DNA from: CAWAMR01 sp963783095
GTDB taxonomy: Bacteria > Planctomycetota > Planctomycetia > Gemmatales > Gemmataceae
Assembly (NCBI GenBank): GCA_963783095.1
Contig: CAWAMR010000003.1
Location: 1-64,000, forward strand
Direction of reading: 5' to 3'
Length of the DNA stretch: 64,000 nucleotides
Under the pieces are notes generated by a model. That model was not told where the DNA came from, did not search any database, and worked only from the letters and a program-made list of their open reading frames with translations. A program made the translations under genes and the position numbers. This document shows, in pieces, positions 38,566 to 48,001 of the stretch. The stretch's first letter is position 1, and each line of letters starts with the position of its first letter.

Positions 38566-40575
38566 CAACAAGAACTCGGCGTAGGGCACGGTCCAGACGA
38601 CCGGATGAGCCAGACGATGACCCACATAGCCATCCTCTCCATAGGCGGTGCCATGATCGGAGCAAGCGATGCAAAACGCCGGCCCGCGTTGTCGGATTGC
38701 CTCCCAAAGCGGCAGCAGTTGCCGATCGACATAAGCCAGCGCTGCGGCGTGAGTGTCAATCGTATCGCAATCGGCCCCAGGCAAGTAGAAATAATTGGGT
38801 TGATGAAGTGCCGAGATGTTTAGGAACAAGAACACGCGCTGTTGTCTGGGAATCGTTGTCAAGAGCTTGCAAGCGAAGGCGACTTGATGTTCGGTCGAGG
38901 CAGGATCGGCGACGCCAAACTCGGGCTGCCAATAGCTCTCGGCAAACAGATTGGGAAGCACCTGCCCCAATTGGGATCGGTGATTGAAGAAGCCCACGCC
39001 ACCGATGCAAATCGTGCGGTAACCGCGCGCCGACAATCCGGAAACGATATTCGGGGAGTTGAGCACGCACGTTTCCAGACCTGTGGTTTCACTGCCGGGA
39101 AAATCGACGGCGAATAAGCGTTGATGTTGACCCGGTCGAGCAGGAGTGGGCAAAAAACCTGCGAAAAACGCCTGATGCGCTGCGAAGGTGAAGCTTCCCG
39201 GTGAATGGCGCTCTTCCCAGCCTGCGGACGGAAGTAGCCTGCCCAGTTGGGGCGTTTGTCCGTTTCGAAGGCATCGACAGGCGACATCGTAGCGCAGTGT
39301 GTCCAGCGTGATGAACACGAGATCGCACCTGCCGACGATTTGGTTCATGTCGTACATGTTGCTCTCTCGGCTAGCCGCTCTCAGAAAGGATCGGGTCTCA
39401 ACAGTATAAGTATCCTCGCCATCGTGGACGATTCCGGGCAACAAATCGCCGAAAGCATTGATTTCCAGAACGGCGTGCCGGTGCGAACGGGCCACGAACA
39501 TGAGATCGACCCCCGAATAGTGGCTGTCGGGAAAGCACGCCGCGGCATCGAGGCAACTCGTCATGGCATCTTCCCAACGGTCATCACCGACCTTGGCACG
39601 GGCTGCCTCAATATCCCCACGTTCATTCAATAGGTGCAGATTGGTCATCGGCGAACGACTTCGCCGGATGACGGTATGACCGATTCGCCCACCAATTACC
39701 ATAACTCGCAGATCGAACGCTTGTCCTTCGAGTGTTTCCTTGGGTAACCACGCTTCGACTTGCACACCCTCCCGGCACAACCAATCGATCAGGTTACGAA
39801 CTTGCTGAGGGTTTGTAAAAGTTCGAATACGGCGAGAGTTGTATAGCCGGAAACCCTCAAGGCCGGATACGACCTCGACGGTCGTAGTGGCACGAAGCCC
39901 GGTTCGATGGATGGCCAGAGCCACGCTGCCGCTCGCCGATGACCCTGAAGCCAGCTTTACAAAGACCCAAGGTCGATACAGTTGTCGGACCTGCTCCAAC
40001 AATGCGTCGAAACTGGAAATCGAATCCAGCGGAGTAGGTGTTGGTATTCCGGTCGCCGTGAAAAGTTGAGCGCAAGCAGGTTTGTCGAACATCCGGGCCA
40101 CATCGAGAGGCGAATTCATCCAGCGAAAAGGAGACAATGACTTGCTTGTTGCATCAAGCCGTCGCAACAATTCGCGGAACCCGCGATACCACTGGCGCGG
40201 ATACCATAAACGCCCTTTCTCTGGCTCCAGTCGCAAAGCGGCCCGAGCGTCGACAAAACTCGCCGAGGGATACTCCGTCTCCGGAATGCCCGCTCCAACG
40301 GCGATCAATTGCTTTTCCACTTCAGCATTTTGTCCGGGAGATTCCAGACGGACAATACAGCCAGGCGATAATGCTCGTTCGAAGGAGTTGCTCCCCGCAG
40401 CCAGATCACTCCAGGCAACAACACTGGCTGGCGGCAAATTCAGCGTAGCCAGTGCGGACTGAAATGCAAGAACGCGCCTGTGTCCCGGATTGCCGACTAC
40501 GACGAAACGCGGTTCATTCAGAGAGAGCACAGTAGCGATCCTCACTATCGCCTTCCTGCGGATCGCCGGCATCAA
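38563..40575 (-). CDS. STM4014 ATP-grasp protein fused to STM4013/SEN3800 hydrolase
   Basis: One uninterrupted frame of 670 codons. The true start is between 40575 and 40530 (a GTG giving VLSLNEPRFVVVGNPGHRR is attractive). Residues 1-406 match the STM4014 family: FVVVGNPGHRRVLAF, the ATP-grasp lysine region PWVFVKLASGSSASGSVAL, and metal-binding VLEINAFGDLLPG. From an internal ATG at 39357 (MYDMNQIVGRCDLVF) the chain matches the STM4013/SEN3800 hydrolase of the alkaline-phosphatase superfamily: ITLDTLRYDVACRCL, SDHGTAYGEDGYVGHRLAH, ending TVPYAEFLL. In other genomes these are separate genes. The fusion may be real or due to a lost stop, and the internal ATG keeps a GAGAG upstream. Predicted chemistry: ATP-dependent ligation plus phosphate/sulfate ester hydrolysis. 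The last three residues were probably removed by the REP insertion. Confidence 0.85.
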   Translation of the reverse strand: MMPAIRRKAIVRIATVLSLNEPRFVVVGNPGHRRVLAFQSALATLNLPPASVVAWSDLAAGSNSFERALSPGCIVRLESPGQNAEVEKQLIAVGAGIPETEYPSASFVDARAALRLEPEKGRLWYPRQWYRGFRELLRRLDATSKSLSPFRWMNSPLDVARMFDKPACAQLFTATGIPTPTPLDSISSFDALLEQVRQLYRPWVFVKLASGSSASGSVALAIHRTGLRATTTVEVVSGLEGFRLYNSRRIRTFTNPQQVRNLIDWLCREGVQVEAWLPKETLEGQAFDLRVMVIGGRIGHTVIRRSRSPMTNLHLLNERGDIEAARAKVGDDRWEDAMTSCLDAAACFPDSHYSGVDLMFVARSHRHAVLEINAFGDLLPGIVHDGEDTYTVETRSFLRAASRESNMYDMNQIVGRCDLVFITLDTLRYDVACRCLRNGQTPQLGRLLPSAGWEERHSPGSFTFAAHQAFFAGFLPTPARPGQHQRLFAVDFPGSETTGLETCVLNSPNIVSGLSARGYRTICIGGVGFFNHRSQLGQVLPNLFAESYWQPEFGVADPASTEHQVAFACKLLTTIPRQQRVFLFLNISALHQPNYFYLPGADCDTIDTHAAALAYVDRQLLPLWEAIRQRGPAFCIACSDHGTAYGEDGYVGHRLAHPVVWTVPYAEFLL

Positions 40576-41440
40576 GGGTCACTAGCGCGGCCAGTTGTTC
40601 GACCATCTTCTTCGAGACCCAGTGATGGTGGATATCGAGCGACTTGAGTTTGCGAATTGCTGGGGTGTTTAATAGTGCTTCCGCGCCCGCGTCGCCCAGT
40701 GTCCCAAGCGAAAGATCCAACACTTCCATGCGCTGCAGGATCGGCGACTGCGCCACCGCCTGTGCAACCGCGTCGGCGATTTGACTGTTGCGCAGCCCGA
40801 GATAGCGCAACTTGGGTAAGCCATCGGTCGTCAGAAGCGGTTGCAGCGGAGCAGTGTCGTTAATTCCGCCGTAGTTGTCGGTCCCCAGCCAAAGTTCGAG
40901 GTGTTCGAGTTTGGGCAGATCGGCTTTTGCCACCTCGGCAATGAGGGGGGCCGGCAATCCGCCCGACTCGACGATCAGCGATTCCAGGTTGGCATGTTGG
41001 ATTCGGCCGAAGCTCAAGTTGTTGGAGCCTCGCACGCGCAGGTGCGCCAGGTTGGGATACGCTCCGAACAAGGGTGCGAAATCACTTTGGTTGATCCAGG
41101 AGACTTCGCATTCCTCGAAGGTGATGTCGCCGATGAAAAGCGCCTTTAGTTTGGGCAAGCGATCGCGCGCTGCCACCAATGCCTCGACAATGGGTTGCGA
41201 CGTCGAAGATACCATGTCCTCATATTCCCACGGCCCGACGATCAAACCTTCTGCCTTGGCGGCGGCCGGTTCTTGCAGGAACCGATCGAGCAGATCGACA
41301 AAGTTTTCTCCCGAGTCGCTTTGATCGTAAGACAGGCTGAGCCGATAGAAAACTTTACTCGCTTTGAGAGGCTTTTCCCCAGGTTCATAGTTCTGAATGG
41401 GATGTTCCAACCACTTTTCATCATGCTTGCTGATGGTCAT
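40514..41440 (-). CDS. STM4015-family leucine-rich-repeat protein
   Basis: 308 residues, intact. First gene of the cluster. The N-terminus has HPIQNYEPGEKPLKASKVFY and the family phrase GLIVGPWEYEDM. LRR strands follow: LPKLKALFIGDITFEECEVS, YPNLAHLRVRGSNNLSFG, LPKLEHLELWLGTDNYGG, LPKLRYLGLRNSQIAD, MEVLDLSLGTLGDAGAEALL, RKLKSLDIHHHWVSKKMVEQ. No signal peptide, so probably cytosolic. The GPWE...ED and WLGTDNYGG patches are likely surface features of a binding face. In this set the LRR protein may recruit or recognise the substrate; inference. Its 3' end overlaps the next gene. Confidence 0.87.
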   Translation of the reverse strand: MTISKHDEKWLEHPIQNYEPGEKPLKASKVFYRLSLSYDQSDSGENFVDLLDRFLQEPAAAKAEGLIVGPWEYEDMVSSTSQPIVEALVAARDRLPKLKALFIGDITFEECEVSWINQSDFAPLFGAYPNLAHLRVRGSNNLSFGRIQHANLESLIVESGGLPAPLIAEVAKADLPKLEHLELWLGTDNYGGINDTAPLQPLLTTDGLPKLRYLGLRNSQIADAVAQAVAQSPILQRMEVLDLSLGTLGDAGAEALLNTPAIRKLKSLDIHHHWVSKKMVEQLAALVTLDAGDPQEGDSEDRYCALSE

Positions 41441-41516
41441 AACGCGCTCTCTGAAGAGGAATGGTTTGCACGAAAGAATGTACTATCCCGAGTTATGCAA
41501 TGCAATCATAATGTCT

Positions 41517-43418
41517 CTATGGTTTCACTTCCTCCGACCGCAAATTGCGCCGATGCTGAAACGGGTAGCTTTTCACAATACCCAAGATAAGTTGAGAGAA
41601 CGCGTAATTCTGCTTCTCCAAGTTATCGGCGATCTCCTTGATGAATCGGTCATCCGATTCCAGGATTTCTCGGCCCATTGCGTAGATGAACATCTTGGAA
41701 CTGAGGTTCTGAATAAACTGCGACTTGCGCTTGAGCAAAATCTGTTTGAGTTCCTTCGCGCCGTTGAAGCGTTCGCCGTTGGGTAGTTTGCCGGAAGGGT
41801 CGATCTCGGGAGTTGAGGGTCGAAAACGGCCGATCGCGTCGAAGTTTTCCAGCCCAAAGCCGAGCGGATCGATCTTGTTATGGCAGTTGGCACACGTCGC
41901 CTTCGTTGCATGTTGCGCCAGTAGCTCGCGGAAAGTCTTGGGCGATTTGCCCTTTCGTTTGTTCTCATCGATCTGCCCGGCATCCGGTGGCGGCGGCGGT
42001 GGCGGTGTGCCGAGTACGACATCGAGAATCCACTTGCCGCGCAACGTCGGGCTGGTGCGCGAGGTATGTGAAGTCAACGACAGTATCGATGACATTCCCA
42101 GCAGGCCGCCGCGATTCTTGTCGGTCAGTTGAACCTTGCGGAATTCCGCGCCGGTAACACCATCGATGCCGTAATGTTTGGCGAGATCCTGATTGAGGTA
42201 GGTATAATCGGCATCGAGCAACTCCAGCAAGCTGCGATCTTCTTCGCGAAGTTTGTCGAAGAAGATGGTCGTTTCCTGCTGCATTGCGTTTCGCAGATTG
42301 TGGGTGAAGGTCGGGAAGAACTCTGTAGAGGGTCGGGCAAAGGGTAACTTGCGCAGGTGCAGCCATTGCGTGGCGAAGTAGTCGGTCATGGAGTGCGCTT
42401 TGGGATCTTTGAGCATCCGCCGAACTTGTATTTCGAGGATTTCCGGCCTGGAAAGTTCGCCTTTCGCAGCCAGGGTAAAAAGTTCCGCATCGGGCATGCT
42501 CGACCACAGGAAATACGAGAGTCGAACCGCCAGTTCATAATCGCTGATGCGATAGGGCTTATCGCCGGGCTGGTCGCGCTCGATGCGGAGCAAGAAGTTT
42601 GGTGACACCAACACCGCCTTGAGCATCGGCTTGACCGCATCCTCGAACCGCTGTTCTTTCTTGGCGGACTGATCGAAAAGGCGCACGAATCGATCGAGTT
42701 CGCGGGCCTCGATCGGCCGGCGATAAGCCCGGCCCGCGAATTGCTCGATCAGTTTCCTTGCCGCTTCGCGTGCCGACATTTCTCCTACAGGGCGAACGGT
42801 GAAAACCATTTCAACCGGGCTTTTGTCCTTCTTCTTGGGGGGATTCTTTCGATTGACTTCCGCGTAAAGTTTTTCGAGCACCTGATCGGCAGCGGTGAAA
42901 AACTTTTCCATCAGCGTGGTATTTAGATTCAGAGCATCCGCGAGATTATCGAAGGCCTCGCCGACTGTCTCATCGGGCATCCCCACTGAGCTGGCCACAT
43001 CGAAATCAATGCCGGTCAAATCGCGGATGGTGCGGTTGTACTCGGCCCGACTGAGCCGGCGAATGACCGATTTACCGGGATCGGGATTCTTGCGATCTGC
43101 CAGATCAGCAGCATCGAGAGATTGCCGAATCCAGCGCAGCATCTGAGTACGTTGATCGTTCGTGAGTTGCTTCTCCTCTTCGGGAGGCATCTCTTTGCGC
43201 TCGACCTGTGCGATGATGCGCCGCCAGAGTTTCCGCTGTTTGAGAACGGCCGATTCATCGGCGAAAGCAGCAAGGTTCAGACCGCCCTTCTGCTTTCCGG
43301 GGCCGTGACATTTGACGCAATAATCGGCGAGCAGTTGCCGCACGTCTTTGAAGGTTGGCTCTGCGGCGCTGCTGGGAGAGATGAAGAGAAGAAGGATCAG
43401 GAGGGAAAGAAAACGCAT
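41517..43418 (-). CDS. Secreted planctomycete cytochrome-like protein (PSCyt1-DUF1587-DUF1592-DUF1588-DUF1585)
   Basis: 633 residues from the ATG at 43418 (MRFLSLLILLLFISPSSAAE, a signal peptide); upstream codons are spurious. CVKCHG is the haem c motif of the N-terminal cytochrome-like domain. Then RRLSRAEYNRTIRDLTGIDF (DUF1587), AVRLSYFLWSSMPDAELF (DUF1592), GGLLGMSSILSLTSHTSRTS and GKWILDVVLGTPPPP (DUF1588), with a second CANCH, and SSKMFIYAMGREIL (DUF1585). Periplasmic. These proteins are planctomycete-specific, often paired with DUF1552 genes (not seen here), and proposed to act in degradation of complex polymers; function unproven. Confidence 0.92.
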   Translation of the reverse strand: MRFLSLLILLLFISPSSAAEPTFKDVRQLLADYCVKCHGPGKQKGGLNLAAFADESAVLKQRKLWRRIIAQVERKEMPPEEEKQLTNDQRTQMLRWIRQSLDAADLADRKNPDPGKSVIRRLSRAEYNRTIRDLTGIDFDVASSVGMPDETVGEAFDNLADALNLNTTLMEKFFTAADQVLEKLYAEVNRKNPPKKKDKSPVEMVFTVRPVGEMSAREAARKLIEQFAGRAYRRPIEARELDRFVRLFDQSAKKEQRFEDAVKPMLKAVLVSPNFLLRIERDQPGDKPYRISDYELAVRLSYFLWSSMPDAELFTLAAKGELSRPEILEIQVRRMLKDPKAHSMTDYFATQWLHLRKLPFARPSTEFFPTFTHNLRNAMQQETTIFFDKLREEDRSLLELLDADYTYLNQDLAKHYGIDGVTGAEFRKVQLTDKNRGGLLGMSSILSLTSHTSRTSPTLRGKWILDVVLGTPPPPPPPDAGQIDENKRKGKSPKTFRELLAQHATKATCANCHNKIDPLGFGLENFDAIGRFRPSTPEIDPSGKLPNGERFNGAKELKQILLKRKSQFIQNLSSKMFIYAMGREILESDDRFIKEIADNLEKQNYAFSQLILGIVKSYPFQHRRNLRSEEVKP

Positions 43419-43473
43419 GGAAGAATTCGATGAGCAAGGAGGGAAGGAAAAAAAGAACAATTGATCTCTGCGG

Positions 43474-43743
43474 CTATACGGGGCTTTCCACGTCGGACTC
43501 GCCGAGGGTCAGCTTGGGCAACCCATGCTCAATCACGCCGTTGACCACCCAAGCGGTATGCTCCACCCCTTGATTGTATAGCACTTCGCTGATTCCGTGG
43601 CGTTGAGTGTCTTCACGGTACTGTTCGATCCCCAAATCCGCCGCTTTGGGACTCTTATCATAATGGCTAATCAACCTTCGCCGTACGGAGTCCCAAAACT
43701 CTGTGATTAGGGCGTCGCGATTGATTTGTTGTAAAACAGACAT
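43474..43743 (-). CDS. Small hypothetical protein
   Basis: 89 residues from ATG 43743 (MSVLQQINRDALITEFWDSV); a TTG start four codons earlier is possible. GAAGAGAA lies upstream as a weak ribosome site. The protein is soluble and charged, with YREDTQRHGISEVLYNQGVE and TAWVVNGVIEHGLPKL; no family recognised. It lies between the LRR gene and the DUF1592 gene on the same strand. Confidence 0.55.
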   Translation of the reverse strand: MSVLQQINRDALITEFWDSVRRRLISHYDKSPKAADLGIEQYREDTQRHGISEVLYNQGVEHTAWVVNGVIEHGLPKLTLGESDVESPV

Positions 43744-43782
43744 CGTTCTCTTCAATCGTTAGGTAATAGGCTCGCACCAGCA

Positions 43783-45180
43783 TCAGTAACGTATCTTACA
43801 GTTCGGCAGACTCTCGCCGAGTTCAATCACTCCGTCCGTCGTCACTTTCGTCTGGCCGAAGTCCAGCGTGGAAAGATGCTTCAGTTCCTTAAGCTCCTTC
43901 AGGCCGTCATCCGTTACCTTTGTGGCACTGAGGTCCAGTGCGGTGAGATGCTTGAGCTCCTTCAGTGCCTTCAGCCCCGCATCCGTCACGGGAGTGCAGT
44001 GGAGAGTTAGTTTAGTGAGATGCGTCAGTTCCTTCAGACCGGCACCCGTTACCTGAGTATGGTCGAGTTTCAGCTCCGTGAGTTGTTGGAGTTCCTTGAG
44101 TTCCTTCAGCCCGGCATCGGTAACTTTGGTGCCGGTAAGGTCCAACGCGGCGAGTCCTTTGAGTTCTTTCAGTTCTTTAAATCCGGCGTTCGTCACTTGA
44201 GTATCGCGGAGGTTCAGCGTGGTGAGTTGTTGGAGTTCCTTGAGTTCCTTCATCCCGACATCTCCCACCTGAGTGTTCTGAAAGTACAACGCTGTAAGTT
44301 GCTTGAGTTCCTTGAGTTCTTTCAGTCCCGCATCCGTCACCTTCGTGTCGACAAATTTCAGCGACGTGAGATGTTTGAGTTGTTTGAGTTCTTTTAAACC
44401 GGCATCCGTCACTTGGGTACGGCGGAGATCCAGCAAGGTGATCTGCTTGATTTCTTTGAGTTCCTTTAGCCCCGCATCACCCACCTGAGTGTCTTCTGGG
44501 AATAATGAGGTAAGATGTTTGAGATCCTTCAGGTGCTTCAGCCCCACATCCGTCACGCGAGTGCCGTCGAGTCGCAGCGAAGTCAGCTGTCCGAGTTCCG
44601 CAAGTTCTTTCAGTCCGCTATCGGTAACTTGTGTGTAGTCGAGGCTCAGAGAAGTGAGATACTTGAGTTCTTTGAGTTCCTTTATCCCCCTATCGGTTAT
44701 CTGGGTGTTGGAAACGCACAGAGAAGTCAGATGCTTGAGTTCCTTGATTTCCTTCAATGCCGCGTCCGTCAGATTAGCGCAGTTGAGGTTCAGCGAAGTT
44801 AGTTGTTTGAGTTGTTTGAGTTCCTTCAGCCCTGCATCCGTTAGCTTGGAGCAGAGGAGCCACAGGGTGGTCAGTCGCTTGAGCTTCTTGAGTTCCGACA
44901 ACTCCTCATCAATCTCCCGGGCTCCGCTCAGACCCAAAGCAAAATTGAAGGGAAGGTTGGGCAATCCTTTAAGGTCAATTGCCTTCCAATTTTGGGGCAT
45001 CTCAAAGACGTGAATCGTTTCTTTCGTCTCCCGATCCACATCCAAAAGATGTTTAGCACCCACCTGGGCAAAGGCATCTTTTGCCGCTTGCAGTTGTTCC
45101 CGAGTCGGTTCCTTACCCTGGTCTGTTTTGGGCAACGGATAGAGGCCGCAAATCAGAGTCAAAAAGACAGTGCATGACAT
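43783..45180 (-). CDS. Exported leucine-rich-repeat protein
   Basis: 465 residues, intact. The N-terminus MSCTVFLTLICGLYPLPKTD is a short signal sequence, with a cysteine that could be a poor lipobox. From residue 95 on there are about 14 LRRs of 23-24 residues with the consensus LKELKELKHLTSLDLTGTKV then TDAGLKEL, ending with the same LPNCKIRY type of cap seen after LRRs in the kinase giant (LPKCKIEW). Ligand unknown; probably a cell-surface or periplasmic binding protein. Confidence 0.85.
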   Translation of the reverse strand: MSCTVFLTLICGLYPLPKTDQGKEPTREQLQAAKDAFAQVGAKHLLDVDRETKETIHVFEMPQNWKAIDLKGLPNLPFNFALGLSGAREIDEELSELKKLKRLTTLWLLCSKLTDAGLKELKQLKQLTSLNLNCANLTDAALKEIKELKHLTSLCVSNTQITDRGIKELKELKYLTSLSLDYTQVTDSGLKELAELGQLTSLRLDGTRVTDVGLKHLKDLKHLTSLFPEDTQVGDAGLKELKEIKQITLLDLRRTQVTDAGLKELKQLKHLTSLKFVDTKVTDAGLKELKELKQLTALYFQNTQVGDVGMKELKELQQLTTLNLRDTQVTNAGFKELKELKGLAALDLTGTKVTDAGLKELKELQQLTELKLDHTQVTGAGLKELTHLTKLTLHCTPVTDAGLKALKELKHLTALDLSATKVTDDGLKELKELKHLSTLDFGQTKVTTDGVIELGESLPNCKIRY

Positions 45181-45214
45181 GATAGGAATTCCAGTACCTG
45201 CGAGATTGCTTCCA

Positions 45215-48001
45215 TCACCCTACTACAATATTAACCAGCTTTCCCCCGCGCGTCACAACAATTATCTTCTTGATCGTCTTCCCAGCGATTTGCTCTTTGA
45301 CCTTCTCATCCGCCAGGGCCGTCTTTTCGAGTGTTGCGTTGTCGATTTCCGCCGGTACTGCCAGCTTGGCGCGCAGCTTGCCGTTGATTTGGACTGGTAC
45401 CTCGATCACATCGGCCTTGGTCAATGCGATGTCAAAAACCGGCCAGCGTACGTAGGCCGTCGATTCCGCGTGACCCAGAACGCGCCACAACTCCTCGGCG
45501 ATGTGCGGAGCATACGGCGACAGCAGCAGTACCAGAGTCTCCAACACTTTCTTGGGACGAGTCGCCTGTCCGGTCAAATGAGTGGTGAACTCCATCATCG
45601 CGGCGATGGCCGTGTTGAAGCGCAGACCTTCGGTATCTTCCGTCACCTTCTGAATGGTTCGGTGCAATAGGCGCAAGGTTTCCTTGTCGGGGTCGATCTC
45701 CTTGACGGTTGCATTCAGCGTCGCGGTCTCGGCGGCGTCATCGACAATGAGACGCCAGACCCGGCTCAGGAAGCGATAAACCCCCTCGACGGAACGCATA
45801 TTCCAGGGTTTCATCGCCTCCAGCGGCCCCATGAACATCTCGTAGAGCCGTAGACTATCGGCACCGTACTCATCGACGACTTTATCGGGATTGACGACGT
45901 TGCCCCGAGCCTTTGACATTTTGAAGGCACGCGCATCGACGCGAATAGACGGATTCTCCTTCAATACGAAGTTGTCACCCTTCTTCTCAATTTGTTCATC
46001 GCTCAATTTTACCGGCACGTACTTGCTCTCGCCTTCTTCGATTAAAGACAAGTCTTCGTTGACTTCCTTGGCCGAAACCCATTGGCCATCTTTCTTGAAA
46101 CCAGTGTATTCGACGTCGCCCAGAATCATCCCCTGATTGATGAGCCGTTGAAACGGTTCGAGACAGGAAACATAACCGCGATCGTACAGCACCTTGTGCC
46201 AGAAGCGCGAATAGAGAAGGTGCAGAACCGCATGTTCCGCGCCGCCGATATACAAATCCACCGGCAACCAGTGTTTGACCTTGGCCGGATCGCAAAACGC
46301 TTGGTCGTTTTTCGGGTCGATGTAGCGCAGGTAATACCAGCACGAACCCGCCCATTGCGGCATGGTGTTGGTTTCCCGACGATACTTCTTCCCCTCAATG
46401 GTGACGTTGACCCAGTCACTGGCCTTACTCAGCGGACCTTCTGGGCTGCCGGTTGGTTTGAAGTCTTCCAGTTCCGGTAGACGTAACGGTAGATCTTTCG
46501 TGGACAGCGGTCGAACCAGTCCGGTTGGCTTGCCTTCGGCATCGAGTTCGTGTAACAGCGGGAATGGCTCGCCCCAGTAGCGTTGCCGGCTAAAGAGCCA
46601 GTCGCGCAATTTGTAATTCACTCGGCCTCTGCCGATCCCTTTTGTTTCCAGCCAGTGAATGATCTTTGGCTTGAATTCGGAAGTGCGCATGCCATCGAAC
46701 TCGCCCGAATTAGTCGCTATGCCTTCTTCGGTGTAGGCTTCGGTCAGGTTGTCCAGTGTGCTCTTGGTTTTCTTCAGCCAGTCCTCCGAAGGCTTAACGA
46801 CAGTGACGATCGGCAACTCGAATTGCCTGGCGAATTCAAAGTCGCGCTCATCGTGACCCGGAACGGCCATGATCGCACCCGTCCCGTAGGTCGAAAGTAC
46901 ATAATCGGCGATCCAAATGGCGATTTTCTTGTCGTTGACCGGATTGATTGCATATGAACCGGTGAAAACGCCCGTTTTTTTCTTGGCAGTTTCGGTTCGC
47001 TCGAAGTCGCTCTTGCGCGCAGCGGTTTCCTTGTAAGCCTTCACCGCTGCGGCCTGCTGCAGTGTCACAATCTGCGCCAACAGAGGATGTTCCGGCGACA
47101 AAACCATGTAAGTGGCACCGAAGAGCGTATCGGGCCGGGTCGTGAAGACTCGGATATGCCCAGCCCCTTCAGCCAACGCGAAATCGACCTCTGCGCCAAT
47201 CGACTTTCCAATCCAGTTGCGCTGTTGCGTCTTGATCGATTCCGACCAGTTCAGAGGCTCCAGATCGTCGAGGAGCCTTTCGGCGTATGAGGTAATTCGC
47301 ATCATCCATTGCCGTAACGGTCGGCGCTCGACGGGATAACCCCCGACCTCCGACTTGCCGTCGATCACTTCTTCATTGGACAGCACCGTGCCCAGTTCGG
47401 GACACCAGTTGACGGGAGCTTCCTTTTGATATGCCAGCCTATGCTCATCCTGATAGCGCTGAATGGCCTCGGTTCCCTTCGCTTTCACCTCATCGGGAAT
47501 CGGTAATTCCGCAATGGGTCGGCCCCTCTTGGAGATGGGGTCATACCAGGTATCGTAGATTTGCAGGAAGATCCATTGCGTCCATTTCACGTAATCGGGA
47601 TCGGTAGTATCGACCTCGCGCTGCCAGTCATAACTGAAACCCAGCGACTTGATTTGCCTGCGAAAAGTCTTGATGTTTTCTTGTGTGGTAATCCGCGGAT
47701 GCGTACCCGTCTTGATGGCGTACTGCTCTGCCGGCAACCCAAACGCATCCCAGCCCATCGGGTGCAGGACGTGAAAACCGCGCATTCGCCGAAAGCGCGA
47801 AAGAATATCGGTGGCGGTGTATCCTTCAGGATGCCCGACATGCAGACCGGCCCCGCTGGGATAGGGGAACATATCGAGGATATAGATCTTTGGCTTACCC
47901 TGTACGGAAGAGTCATCGGGATCGGGACAGCGAAACGTGTGATTGTCGTCCCAGTATTTCTGCCAGCGCGGCTCAATGGCGCGCGGGTTATAGTTCGGCA
48001 T
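45215..48001 (-). CDS. leuS: Leucyl-tRNA synthetase
   Basis: 928 residues, intact, class I synthetase charging tRNA-Leu in the cytosol. Start MPNYNPRAIEPRWQKYWDDN. ATP site HIGH as GAGLHVGHPEGY, KMSKS as FKMSKARGNVVNPD. The editing domain is visible between (TTRPDTLFGATYMVLSPEH, TGAIMAVPGHDERD). WAGSCWYYLRYIDPKND and the C-terminal anticodon-binding region are present. It is a useful intact control: a 2.8-kb gene without any frame change. Confidence 0.97.
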   Translation of the reverse strand: MPNYNPRAIEPRWQKYWDDNHTFRCPDPDDSSVQGKPKIYILDMFPYPSGAGLHVGHPEGYTATDILSRFRRMRGFHVLHPMGWDAFGLPAEQYAIKTGTHPRITTQENIKTFRRQIKSLGFSYDWQREVDTTDPDYVKWTQWIFLQIYDTWYDPISKRGRPIAELPIPDEVKAKGTEAIQRYQDEHRLAYQKEAPVNWCPELGTVLSNEEVIDGKSEVGGYPVERRPLRQWMMRITSYAERLLDDLEPLNWSESIKTQQRNWIGKSIGAEVDFALAEGAGHIRVFTTRPDTLFGATYMVLSPEHPLLAQIVTLQQAAAVKAYKETAARKSDFERTETAKKKTGVFTGSYAINPVNDKKIAIWIADYVLSTYGTGAIMAVPGHDERDFEFARQFELPIVTVVKPSEDWLKKTKSTLDNLTEAYTEEGIATNSGEFDGMRTSEFKPKIIHWLETKGIGRGRVNYKLRDWLFSRQRYWGEPFPLLHELDAEGKPTGLVRPLSTKDLPLRLPELEDFKPTGSPEGPLSKASDWVNVTIEGKKYRRETNTMPQWAGSCWYYLRYIDPKNDQAFCDPAKVKHWLPVDLYIGGAEHAVLHLLYSRFWHKVLYDRGYVSCLEPFQRLINQGMILGDVEYTGFKKDGQWVSAKEVNEDLSLIEEGESKYVPVKLSDEQIEKKGDNFVLKENPSIRVDARAFKMSKARGNVVNPDKVVDEYGADSLRLYEMFMGPLEAMKPWNMRSVEGVYRFLSRVWRLIVDDAAETATLNATVKEIDPDKETLRLLHRTIQKVTEDTEGLRFNTAIAAMMEFTTHLTGQATRPKKVLETLVLLLSPYAPHIAEELWRVLGHAESTAYVRWPVFDIALTKADVIEVPVQINGKLRAKLAVPAEIDNATLEKTALADEKVKEQIAGKTIKKIIVVTRGGKLVNIVVG

